The translations under genes and the position numbers were made by a program. Source: G001797105 sp964528155 (lineage in GTDB: Bacteria; Chloroflexota; Anaerolineae; Anaerolineales; E44-bin32). From it: 7,965 nt of DNA. The notes below the pieces were generated by a model. That model did not search any database. It was given only the letters and a program-made list of their open reading frames with translations, and had not been told where the DNA came from. Shown in pieces: positions 1 to 6,324 of the stretch. The number at the start of each line of letters is the position of its first letter. Within the stretch, counting starts at the first letter, position 1. The stretch is from contig CAZGRL010000149.1 in NCBI GenBank assembly GCA_964528155.1, forward strand, positions 1 through 7,965, written 5' to 3'.

Positions 1-1624
1 TCGCCCGGCTGGGGTCATTCCAGGCGATGGCCTTGGCGATCTCGCGTTTCCGGAAGATGCCGGCAACGATCTGTGGCAACTGCTCGGCGTCACACCGAAT
101 GAAGGTGCCCCCGAGGTCTTCAAGTTCCTGCTTAAAGCTCAGCACTGGGTCCGCCTGACCATGGGATGGCCCTTCAGAGATCTCCTCGGCCTCCGCCACA
201 GGCTCGCGGGGCATGACGGTTGTGTCGATCGGATCGTATTCGAGGTTTTGGTCTCTCAACATCTGCCGCGCGAAGGGCGGAAAATCGCGGGCGCCGGTCC
301 AGGCTGAGAGCGGTGGCGGCAGCCACCTTACCCAGCCCAGACGTCTTGGCAGGAGGCTTGTTCCGAGCCGGGCGAGACGCTGCGCGATCCGATAGCGGCC
401 CGGATCGGTCATCACCCAGGCATACAGTCGCATGCCCATGTGCATCCGCGATGTCGACGCCTGTTCGGGCGCGTACCGCGCGCGCACTCGCAGAAGTAGA
501 GAGGGGAGGTCGATGTCAACCGGGCACGCATCCTTGCACGCCCCACACAGAGTTGAAGCTTTGGCGAGGTGACCATACGCTCTCAACCCGAAGAGCCCGG
601 GCGAGACAACCGATCCTATGGGTCCCGAATACACGCTCCCATACGAGTGGCCCCCCGCCTCTCGATATACGGGGCAGGCATTCAGGCACGCACCGCAGCG
701 GATGCACAGAAGGGAATCAGCCAGGTCCGAGGCTCGCAGCCGTGATCGACCGTTGTCGACCAGGATAACGTAGCGCGCTCGAGGGCCATCCGGATCTCCT
801 GGTCGGCGCGGTCGCTGAATCAGAGAGACATAGCTTGTGATCTTCTGACCCGTGGCCGATCGCGGCAGGAGCGCCAACATCGGGCCCAGATCTTCCAGCC
901 TCGGGATTAGTCGCTCGATTCCCATGAGGGCGACATGCACGGGCGGCAGCGTGGTGACCATGCGACCGTTGCCTTCATTGGTCACCAGACACAACGTGCC
1001 GGTCTCGGCGACTCCGAAGTTGACACCCGAAACGCCCACTGGAGCCGAAAGGAATACCCGACGCAGGATGCGGCGGACAACTGCTGTCATCGCCTTGACG
1101 TCAGTTGTGTATTCCATGCCGAGCCGATCGCGAAACGTCTCGGCGACATCCTCCCGTCGCAAGTGAACAGCAGGAGTGATGATGTGGGCCGGCTTCTCAC
1201 CCCGCAGTTGAATGATGAACTCACCGAGATCAGTCTCGACCGAGCGAATACCAGCTCCCTCCAATCCCCGGTTAATCTCGATTTCCTCGCTGACCATGGA
1301 CTTTGATTTCGCCACCGTCTCGGCGCCCTCAGCCCGAGCGATGGCTATGACGTGCTCGACGGCCTGGCGCGCGTCGGCGGCGCGCAGGACTCTGATCCCG
1401 TTCGACTCGAGGCTCTGAATGAAGATTCCGAGGAGAGCATCGAGATCGTCGAGTGACGCCCGACGAATGACTCGACCCTCTTTCCGAACCCGGGAAACGT
1501 CAGGCAGCGATGCAAAGGCCTCGTGTGCTGCCAAGACCCTGCGATCAGCGTTGCGGTCAAACGCCGACTGCAGAGACGCATCTTCCACAGCGCGGCGGAC
1601 TCTCCGGCGAAACTCGATCGTCAT
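1..1624 (-). CDS. lutB: LutB-type lactate oxidation iron-sulfur protein, apparently fused to LutC; partial, runs off left edge
   Basis: This is the iron-sulfur subunit of the LutABC complex, which oxidises L-lactate to pyruvate in the cytoplasm. I translated the minus strand from ATG at 1624-1622: 541 codons remain open to the window edge, with no stop. Residues about 60-290 are a LUD domain with the family signatures KSKSMVSEEIE (106-116) and ETDLGEFIIQL (130-140). Two ferredoxin-like clusters follow: CIRCGACLNACP (Cys307, 310, 313, 317) and CGACKDACP (Cys360, 363, 367). A usual LutB ends at about 470 residues. Here the DFPPFARQML segment (448-457), typical of LutB C-termini, leads into an acidic linker, and residues about 493-541 (LSFKQELEDLGG onward) resemble the start of LutC. 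The start codon overlaps the lutA stop as ATGA, which implies translational coupling. LutB identity is firm. The fusion is inferred from about 50 residues and could be a LutB tail extension. Confidence 0.9.
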   Translation of the reverse strand, partial: MTIEFRRRVRRAVEDASLQSAFDRNADRRVLAAHEAFASLPDVSRVRKEGRVIRRASLDDLDALLGIFIQSLESNGIRVLRAADARQAVEHVIAIARAEGAETVAKSKSMVSEEIEINRGLEGAGIRSVETDLGEFIIQLRGEKPAHIITPAVHLRREDVAETFRDRLGMEYTTDVKAMTAVVRRILRRVFLSAPVGVSGVNFGVAETGTLCLVTNEGNGRMVTTLPPVHVALMGIERLIPRLEDLGPMLALLPRSATGQKITSYVSLIQRPRRPGDPDGPRARYVILVDNGRSRLRASDLADSLLCIRCGACLNACPVYREAGGHSYGSVYSGPIGSVVSPGLFGLRAYGHLAKASTLCGACKDACPVDIDLPSLLLRVRARYAPEQASTSRMHMGMRLYAWVMTDPGRYRIAQRLARLGTSLLPRRLGWVRWLPPPLSAWTGARDFPPFARQMLRDQNLEYDPIDTTVMPREPVAEAEEISEGPSHGQADPVLSFKQELEDLGGTFIRCDAEQLPQIVAGIFRKREIAKAIAWNDPSRA

Positions 1625-2355
1625 CGCAGTCCCGGTGGTCTACCGGCCAGAACCTGCGCCAAATGCGCACAACGAACGGGTGATCCCGCCTTGCGCAACC
1701 CGCCCTCGATGTGCATCAAGCAACTGACGTCGCCGGCAACTACAACCTCAGCGCCGGAAGAGGTGACATCGGCCAGCTTGCGGGCCAACATCTCCTCGGA
1801 GAGTTCGGGCTGGTCGACGGAGAAGACGCCTCCGAAACCGCAGCACTCATCACGCAGCCTCCCGACCGTGGCGCCGGCGGCGCCGAGCAGGGCCATGGGC
1901 TGGCGGTCGACACCCAATCCGCGCAGCAGGTGGCAGGACGGGTGATACACGACTCGATCAACAACAGGTGAGTCCTCCGGCAGGAAACCGCAGACATCGA
2001 CGAGATACTCGCTCAACTCGTACGTCCGGTTCGCGAGCGCGTGCGCGCGGGCAAGTTGCGTGCGGGACTCACGGAAGAGTTCGGGATAGCCATGCCGGAG
2101 CATGGCCGCGCACGATCCGGAGGGCACGACCACCGGATCGGATGATTGACTGAAGAGGTCTATCGTACGGGAGGCCATCGAGCGGGCTTCGGCGCGGAAA
2201 CCGGCGTTGAACGCCGGTTGGCCGCAGCACGTCTGTCCTCGAGGGAAGTGAACCCTTAGCCCGGCGCGGCGCAAGACCTCGATCACGGCCTCTCCAACCT
2301 CTGGGAACAGGCTGTCGATCAGGCAGGTCGCCATGAATTGGACCGTTTGCGCCAT
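1621..2355 (-). CDS. lutA: LutA, (Fe-S)-binding CCG-domain subunit of lactate oxidation complex
   Basis: This 244-residue protein has two CCG domains, like LutA/YkgE and the C-terminal half of GlcF, and would work with LutB and LutC to oxidise L-lactate to pyruvate. Repeat one has Cys11 (MATCLIDSLFP), Cys43-Cys44 (TCCGQPAFNAGF) and Cys82 (PSGSCAAML). Repeat two has Cys141 (YHPSCHLLRGLG), Cys171-Cys172 (ECCGFGGVFSV) and Cys212 (GDVSCLMHIEGG). All cysteines expected for iron-sulfur ligation are present, and the length is normal for LutA. The ATG at 2355 is chosen because an in-frame TAG lies 9 bases upstream. A weak GGGA sits at 2368-2365, 9 bases from the start. ATG at 2334 (Met8) is a possible alternative. 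It is the first gene of the minus-strand operon and overlaps lutB by 4 bases. It is divergent from glgP. The CCG family also serves glycolate oxidase and heterodisulfide reductase, but the lutB neighbour supports LutA. Confidence 0.93.
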   Translation of the reverse strand: MAQTVQFMATCLIDSLFPEVGEAVIEVLRRAGLRVHFPRGQTCCGQPAFNAGFRAEARSMASRTIDLFSQSSDPVVVPSGSCAAMLRHGYPELFRESRTQLARAHALANRTYELSEYLVDVCGFLPEDSPVVDRVVYHPSCHLLRGLGVDRQPMALLGAAGATVGRLRDECCGFGGVFSVDQPELSEEMLARKLADVTSSGAEVVVAGDVSCLMHIEGGLRKAGSPVRCAHLAQVLAGRPPGLR

Positions 2356-2390
2356 CAGGTACTATCCCGGCTGCCGGACGAATGGAGTGT

Positions 2391-2400
2391 ATCACCTCCT
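2391..2400 (-). promoter_or_regulatory. Shine-Dalgarno-perfect AGGAGGTGAT block, 35 nt upstream of lutA start
   Basis: On the minus strand, AGGAGGTGAT is an uninterrupted 10-base complement to the 16S rRNA 3' end. It lies 35 bases before the lutA ATG, much farther than the usual 5-10. A small hairpin (CCGG, CAG loop, CCGG) lies between it and the start. No ATG, GTG or TTG lies at proper spacing after it; only an ATT does. It could be a ribosome standby site or chance. Confidence 0.3.
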
Positions 2401-2446
2401 GATCGCAGCCCGTGCGGACAGACGCTGCCTGGCCCGGGCGAATTCG

Positions 2447-2469
2447 TGTCAACCTCATGGGGAAGTCAA
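2447..2469 (-). promoter_or_regulatory. Two TTGAC boxes 17 bases apart (possible -35 or operator) upstream of lutA
   Basis: On the minus strand TTGACT (2469-2464) and TTGACA (2452-2447) lie in direct orientation 17 bases apart. The second is a perfect sigma-70 -35 hexamer, but I see no convincing -10 at 16-18 bases from either. They may be regulator half-sites for lut control, or chance. Confidence 0.25.
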
Positions 2470-2627
2470 TCGCCTGCGACACGGACCCACCGAAAGGTTG
2501 AGACAGCGGAGCACTGCACAGGCGGCGGGCTCCCAGGAGGCAGGATTCGGCGCCTCAGCCAGGTTCATTGCGGGCAACGCTGGTCCAAGAATGGCTGACC
2601 CAGCGGGACGAAATACCCATGACGGTG

Positions 2628-2660
2628 TTGTTAGACTAGGGCAAGGCTGCATGGTATGAT
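2628..2660 (+). promoter_or_regulatory. Candidate extended -10 promoter for glgP
   Basis: TGGTATGAT at 2652-2660 has an extended -10 TG and a 5/6 match to TATAAT (TATGAT at 2655-2660). A possible -35, TTGTTA at 2628-2633, would give a long 21-base spacer, so the extended -10 would carry most of the recognition. Transcription would start near 2667, giving a leader of about 44 bases with GGAGGT at 2692-2697. AGGGC (2638-2642) and GCCCT (2664-2668) form a small inverted repeat around the -10. Confidence 0.5.
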
Positions 2661-2710
2661 CTAGCCCTTGTGTGGCATGCAGGCCGCGCCCGGAGGTTGT
2701 CTAGACAAGA

Positions 2711-4891
2711 ATGGACCCGGATTCCTATCCTCACCTTCGGGAAGGGGCTCCGAACGGGTTTCGTCTTCCTCAGCGTCTGACTCGCCTGTCCGACCTGTCC
2801 TACAACCTATGGTGGACCTGGAACAGCGAGGCTCAGCGCGTCTTCCGCCTGATCGATCTCGAGGATTGGGAGGCTGCCGAGCACAATCCAGTCACCTTCC
2901 TTCGCAAGATAGGACGGCGCAAGCTGAACGCGGCCGCGCGCGATCGCACCTACCTGGAACTCTACGATCAGGTGATCCGTCAGTTTGATGAATACATGCG
3001 AGGCTGGGACAGGACGTGGTTCGCCCGAGTGCATGAGGATCATCGCTTCCAGCCGATTGCGTACTTCTCGACCGAGTTCGGCCTGCACGAGTCGCTGCCG
3101 ATCTACGCCGGCGGTCTGGGCATTCTCTCCGCCGATCACTTGAAGGAGGCCAGCGATCTCGGCTTGCCGATGGTCGCCCTGGGCTTCCTGTACACGCAGG
3201 GGTACTTCAAGCAGCACATCCGCGAGGACGGATGGCAGGAGGCCCGGTACACGACTCTGTCGTTCACCGACTTGCCGGTATACCCGGTGATGGATTCGGC
3301 CGGCGAGCCGATGACGATCCACGTCGATCTCGACGATCACATCATCCAGGCCAGGTTGTGGCGCATTCAGGTCGGTCGAGTGCCGCTATACCTGTTGGAT
3401 AGCAACGTCGAAGCCAACCAACCTGCCGACCGGGCGCTGACCGCCCAGCTCTACATCAGTGATCTCGGCATGCGCATCTCTCAGGAGATCGTCCTCGGGC
3501 TGGGAGGCGTTCGGGCGTTGCGGGCGCTGGGCTACAACCCAGCCGTCTGGCATCTCAATGAAGGACATTCGGCTTTCATGATGCTCGAGCGTGTGCGCGA
3601 AATCGTGGCTGCCGGGCGATCCTTTGAACAGGCAGCCGAGCTGGTGCGCTTGAGCACGATCTTCACAACACATACGCCCGTCCCCGCCGGACATGATGCA
3701 TTTCCCTACGATTTGATCGACCGGCATTTCAGAAAGTTCTGGCCTCAGATCGGACTCGATCGGGCCGCCTTCATCGAACTTGGCCGGCATGCCGATACAT
3801 CGGGTGATGTTTTCAGCATGTCGGCCCTGGCCTTTCGTCTGTCGGATCGCTTCAACGCGGTTTCCGAGATGCACGGGCAGGTGGCTCGGCAGATGTGGTC
3901 GTCCCTCTGGCCGAACCTCGAACCGGAAGAATCGCCTATCCGCCACATCACCAACGGTGTGCACACCGGAACCTGGCTGGCGCGGCGAATGCGAGGTCTG
4001 TACAACCGTTACCTGGATCTCGAGTGGGAAGAGCACCTCGATCAAGATGAGGTCTGGCAGGCGATCGAGCGCGTCCCGGATGAGGAACTGTGGGAGGTCA
4101 GGCGCCATCTCAAGCGCAAGCTCATCGCCTTCATGCGAGAGCGAGCCCGGCGGCAGTGGATCCCGGGCAGCCTGCATCCCGTGCAGATTGTCGCCAGCGG
4201 GGTCTTGCTCGACCCCTACGCGTTGACCATCGGTTTCGCCCGGCGGTTTGCCACGTACAAGAGGGCCAATCTCATCTTGCGGGATCCGGATCGCATTCTC
4301 AAGCTGATCACTCAGCGCGGCCGGCCGTTGCAGTTGGTCTTTGCCGGGAAGGCGCACCCGGCTGACGAGCCCGGTAAGCTCTTAATCCAACAGGTCTACA
4401 ACCTGGTGAAACGCTCGGAGAACGGCGGACGGCTGGTCTTCCTGGAAGACTACGACATGAATGTCGCTCGCTATTTGATCCAGGGCGTTGACGTGTGGCT
4501 CAACACGCCTCGCCGACCGAATGAAGCCTCGGGGACTTCGGGGCAGAAGGCGGCATTGAACGGCGTGCTCAACCTGTCCATCCTCGATGGTTGGTGGCCG
4601 GAGGGGTATAACGGCAGCAACGGTTGGGCGATCGGCGGGACCGAGGACCTCGACGACCTCGAGGCCCAGGACGCCGCTGACGCCGAATCCCTGTATCAAT
4701 TGCTTGAGGAAGAGATTATCTCGCTATACTACGACGAACGCTCGAGCGATGGCCTTCCGCGCGAGTGGCTGGCCCGGATCAAGGAATCGATACGCACCCT
4801 CGCCCCGCGCTTCAGCATGCGCCGGATGGTCAAAGAATACGTTGAGACGATGTACCTGCCCGCGCTTCCGGAACCGGAACAAGTCGCGTGA
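2711..4891 (+). CDS. glgP: Alpha-glucan (glycogen/maltodextrin) phosphorylase, short GT35 form
   Basis: This enzyme cleaves terminal alpha-1,4-linked glucose from glycogen or maltodextrin with phosphate, giving glucose-1-phosphate, using pyridoxal phosphate, in the cytoplasm. At 726 residues it is the short form found in many thermophiles, archaea and Chloroflexota, about 100 residues shorter than E. coli GlgP. The N-terminus has the DUF3417 signature LSDLSYNLWWTWN. Core motifs follow: YFSTEFG (118-124), HLNEGHSAF (281-289), THTPVPAGHDAF (320-331), NGVHTGTW (415-422), GFARRFATYKRA (508-519) and FAGKAHPADEPGK (544-556). EASGTSGQKAALNG follows, with Lys613 as the expected PLP Schiff-base lysine, then LDGWWPEGY (625-633). 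GGAGGT lies 13 bases before the ATG. No other glycogen gene is in the window. Whether glycogen or a shorter maltodextrin is preferred cannot be read from sequence. Confidence 0.96.
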   Translation: MDPDSYPHLREGAPNGFRLPQRLTRLSDLSYNLWWTWNSEAQRVFRLIDLEDWEAAEHNPVTFLRKIGRRKLNAAARDRTYLELYDQVIRQFDEYMRGWDRTWFARVHEDHRFQPIAYFSTEFGLHESLPIYAGGLGILSADHLKEASDLGLPMVALGFLYTQGYFKQHIREDGWQEARYTTLSFTDLPVYPVMDSAGEPMTIHVDLDDHIIQARLWRIQVGRVPLYLLDSNVEANQPADRALTAQLYISDLGMRISQEIVLGLGGVRALRALGYNPAVWHLNEGHSAFMMLERVREIVAAGRSFEQAAELVRLSTIFTTHTPVPAGHDAFPYDLIDRHFRKFWPQIGLDRAAFIELGRHADTSGDVFSMSALAFRLSDRFNAVSEMHGQVARQMWSSLWPNLEPEESPIRHITNGVHTGTWLARRMRGLYNRYLDLEWEEHLDQDEVWQAIERVPDEELWEVRRHLKRKLIAFMRERARRQWIPGSLHPVQIVASGVLLDPYALTIGFARRFATYKRANLILRDPDRILKLITQRGRPLQLVFAGKAHPADEPGKLLIQQVYNLVKRSENGGRLVFLEDYDMNVARYLIQGVDVWLNTPRRPNEASGTSGQKAALNGVLNLSILDGWWPEGYNGSNGWAIGGTEDLDDLEAQDAADAESLYQLLEEEIISLYYDERSSDGLPREWLARIKESIRTLAPRFSMRRMVKEYVETMYLPALPEPEQVA

Positions 4892-4902
4892 GCGAAGCTC
4901 AC
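4888..4902 (+). repeat. Compact hairpin over the glgP stop codon
   Basis: GTGAGC, loop GAA, GCTCAC is a perfect 6-bp stem that includes the TGA stop. No U-run follows, so it is not a standard intrinsic terminator. It may stabilise or process the mRNA end, or be chance. Confidence 0.4.
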
Positions 4903-4950
4903 TTCAGACTCTTGCGTGTCGGCCCGCTTGACTCCAAGATGAGCCCCCAC

Positions 4951-4967
4951 GGCGGGAAGGTCCCGCC
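4951..4967 (+). terminator. GC-rich hairpin between glgP and UPF0316 gene, terminator-like without U-tract
   Basis: GGCGGGA, loop AGG, TCCCGCC is a perfect 7-bp stem about 60 bases after glgP. The sequence after it is CAGCGCCC rather than a T-run, so at most it is a weak or factor-assisted terminator. Read-through from glgP into the downstream gene is plausible. Confidence 0.35.
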
Positions 4968-5012
4968 TCAGCGCCCGCCCACCGGCGCTGCGTCTCCATA
5001 AGAGGATCAACG

Positions 5013-5540
5013 ATGCTCAATCTACTGGCGATTCCGACGGCTGTCATGCCGTTGATCATCTTCTGTCTGCGCGTTGGCGACATGTCGCTCGACACGTTGA
5101 GGGTGTTGTTCGTGGTCCGAGGCCGGAAACCCGTCGCCTGGATCCTGGGATTCTTTCAGTCGGCCCTGTGGGTCGTCGCCATCACGAGCGTCCTGAGCAA
5201 CTTGAACAACCTGTGGAACGTCATTGGGTACGCCGGGGGATTCGCCACGGGCAACGTTGTCGGCATGGTCATCGAGGGGTGGCTGGCAGTCGGCCACGGG
5301 CACATGCGCATCATCAGCTCGCGTCGCGGCACTGCTATCGCCGAGGCGATCCGTGAGGCCGGATACGCCGCCACAGAGCTTTCCGGCCGCGGAAAGGACG
5401 GGATGGTCAGCGTGATCAACTGCAGTGTACGCCGGCGTGACATCGACAGCGTGCGCACACAGGTCAAACGTATCGATCCCGAGGCATTCCTGACTGTCGA
5501 AGAAGTGCGACCTCTGCAGCGCGGGTTCTGGCGTGCGTGA
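5013..5540 (+). CDS. UPF0316 family membrane protein (DUF5698 + DUF2179), copy 1
   Basis: This 175-residue protein resembles the UPF0316/YebE family, whose function is unknown. Three membrane helices are predicted by eye at residues about 4-20, 41-60 and 67-90. The conserved loop RVGDMSLDTLRVLFVVRGRK (20-39) joins helices 1 and 2, and YAGGFATGNVVGMVIE (73-88) makes up helix 3. The soluble tail (about 95-170) matches DUF2179, a small alpha/beta domain also seen at the end of YitT-like membrane proteins. It probably lies in the cytoplasm and may bind a ligand, but this is inference. The ATG is supported by AGAGGA at 5001-5006, 6 bases upstream. It lies 121 bp after glgP and just before a paralogue. 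Family assignment is confident; function is not known. Confidence 0.87.
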   Translation: MLNLLAIPTAVMPLIIFCLRVGDMSLDTLRVLFVVRGRKPVAWILGFFQSALWVVAITSVLSNLNNLWNVIGYAGGFATGNVVGMVIEGWLAVGHGHMRIISSRRGTAIAEAIREAGYAATELSGRGKDGMVSVINCSVRRRDIDSVRTQVKRIDPEAFLTVEEVRPLQRGFWRA

Positions 5541-5561
5541 CAGCTATCCCGTGCTCAGCAG

Positions 5562-5582
5562 GGCCGGAGTAGGCGACCGGCC
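5562..5582 (+). repeat. Inverted repeat between the two UPF0316 genes
   Basis: GGCCGG (5562-5567) and CCGGCC (5577-5582) form a 6-bp stem with a 9-base loop in the short spacer between the two paralogues. There is no T-run, so I do not call it a terminator. It might set the relative expression of the two cistrons. Confidence 0.3.
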
Positions 5583-5615
5583 ACGCACCGCAGGCACTCC
5601 TGGAAGGTGATTGGT

Positions 5616-6161
5616 GTGGATGCGACGCTGACCCCTGGAATCAACCTTGCAAGTCTACCGGTCTGGCTGGTGACGCTGGCAATCTTGCTGCTGCGCTGCA
5701 CGGACACGACGTTGAGCACGCTGCGGATGCTGGCCGTGCTGCGAGGCCGTCGCCTGTTGGCCTGGACCCTGGGCTTCTTCGGATCCCTGCTGTTTGTGTC
5801 GGCGGTGGCCGTCGTCCTGCAGAATCTCGGCAAGCCATTGAACCTTCTGGCATACGCCGCCGGGTTCGCCACAGGGAACGTCTTGGGGATTGTGATCGAA
5901 GATCGCCTGGCGGCGGGACACAGCTTGCTGAGGATCGTCAGCCCGGGACGTGGACCGGCCCTGATCGAGGCCTTGCGCTCGGCCGGGAGAGGCGCGACCG
6001 AGCTGCCCGCCAGGTCCGAGAGTGGAACAGTCACGATGATCTATTGCTATGTCCCGCGTCGGGATGTACCGTTGGCTCGGCGGCAGATATCGACTCTCGA
6101 TCCGCTGGCCCACGTCACGGTCGAGAACGTTCGGCAGCTCAAGGGCGGCTGGCAGGCCTGA
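5616..6161 (+). CDS. UPF0316 family membrane protein (DUF5698 + DUF2179), copy 2
   Basis: This second protein, 181 residues from GTG at 5616, has the same plan as the gene before it. It has three hydrophobic helices, the loop RCTDTTLSTLRMLAVLRGRR, the helix YAAGFATGNVLGIVIE and a C-terminal DUF2179-like domain. My hand alignment is gap-free over about 163 residues with roughly half identical, so the pair is an old tandem duplication. There is no ATG in frame at the N-terminus. GTG at 5616 is preferred because GGAAGG (5602-5607) lies 8 bases upstream; GTG at 5607 would overlap that site and is the alternative (184 residues). The gene is probably co-transcribed with copy 1, and the two products might form a heteromer. 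Function is unknown. Confidence 0.86.
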   Translation: MDATLTPGINLASLPVWLVTLAILLLRCTDTTLSTLRMLAVLRGRRLLAWTLGFFGSLLFVSAVAVVLQNLGKPLNLLAYAAGFATGNVLGIVIEDRLAAGHSLLRIVSPGRGPALIEALRSAGRGATELPARSESGTVTMIYCYVPRRDVPLARRQISTLDPLAHVTVENVRQLKGGWQA

Positions 6162-6180
6162 CCGATCGGACTGCCTCCGT

Positions 6181-6227
6181 TCGGTACCATTTTCCTACCC
6201 TGGCGCGACCTGTTGCTACCGTACCGA
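6181..6227. repeat. Spaced inverted repeat upstream of the DUF4388 promoter
   Basis: TCGGTAC (6181-6187) and GTACCGA (6221-6227) are exact 7-base inverted copies separated by 33 bases. They lie just after the second UPF0316 stop and upstream of the -35 of the next unit. They could be a loop-forming operator or part of the 3' end of the upstream message, or chance. Confidence 0.3.
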
Positions 6228-6259
6228 TACCTGGAAAGCGGGCCCGCGATCGACTTGGT

Positions 6260-6288
6260 TTGCATTCGCCTATACCCAAAAGTATAAT
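6260..6288 (+). promoter_or_regulatory. Sigma-70-type promoter for the DUF4388-GTPase operon
   Basis: A perfect TATAAT -10 (6283-6288) lies 17 bases after TTGCAT (6260-6265), a partial -35. Transcription would start near 6295, about 30 bases before the ATG. TATAC (6271-6275) and GTATA (6282-6286) form an inverted repeat overlapping the -10, a possible operator. The A+T-rich stretch stands out from its GC-rich surroundings. Confidence 0.65.
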
Positions 6289-6324
6289 CCCGCCACCCAG
6301 TGGAAGCATGTCCACGAGGCGTGC

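Larger units (their letters stand above)
2356..2710. other. Divergent intergenic region between lutA and glgP
   Basis: This 355-bp spacer must hold the control regions of both the leftward lut operon and the rightward glgP gene. I see an extended -10 promoter near the glgP side, and on the minus strand two TTGAC repeats and a displaced Shine-Dalgarno-like block near the lutA side. Several short frames cross it, but their translations are rich in arginine and proline and contain no recognisable domain, so I do not call a gene. I did not recognise a riboswitch, tRNA or small RNA, although the length leaves room for one. Confidence 0.6.

Noticed and set aside
220..768. A 182-codon open frame on the plus strand
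   Set aside because: It lies opposite lutB, whose minus-strand translation has clear LUD and ferredoxin motifs. The plus-strand product is rich in Arg, Ser and Pro with no domain.
2389..2400. ATCACCTCCT on the plus strand resembles the 3' end of 16S rRNA
   Set aside because: The sequence before it does not match the conserved 16S helix 45 region, so it is not an rRNA fragment. It is the complement of a Shine-Dalgarno-like block.
2069..2482. A 137-codon minus-strand frame overlapping lutA and its upstream region
   Set aside because: It runs in a different frame over lutA, whose cysteine motifs are intact. Its translation is arginine- and proline-rich without a domain.
2470..2620. Possible riboswitch or structured RNA in the divergent spacer
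   Set aside because: Only short unstable hairpins were found by eye and no known riboswitch consensus was recognised. A covariance model search would be needed to support one.
3386..4357. A 323-codon open frame on the minus strand
   Set aside because: It is the antisense shadow of glgP, which carries all phosphorylase motifs across this interval. Long antisense frames are expected in GC-rich codon usage.
6049..6324. N-terminal extension of the DUF4388 gene back to 6049
   Set aside because: The first 90 or so residues overlap the second UPF0316 gene and the promoter, look non-coding, and lack similarity to the family. ATG at 6325 has a good ribosome binding site.
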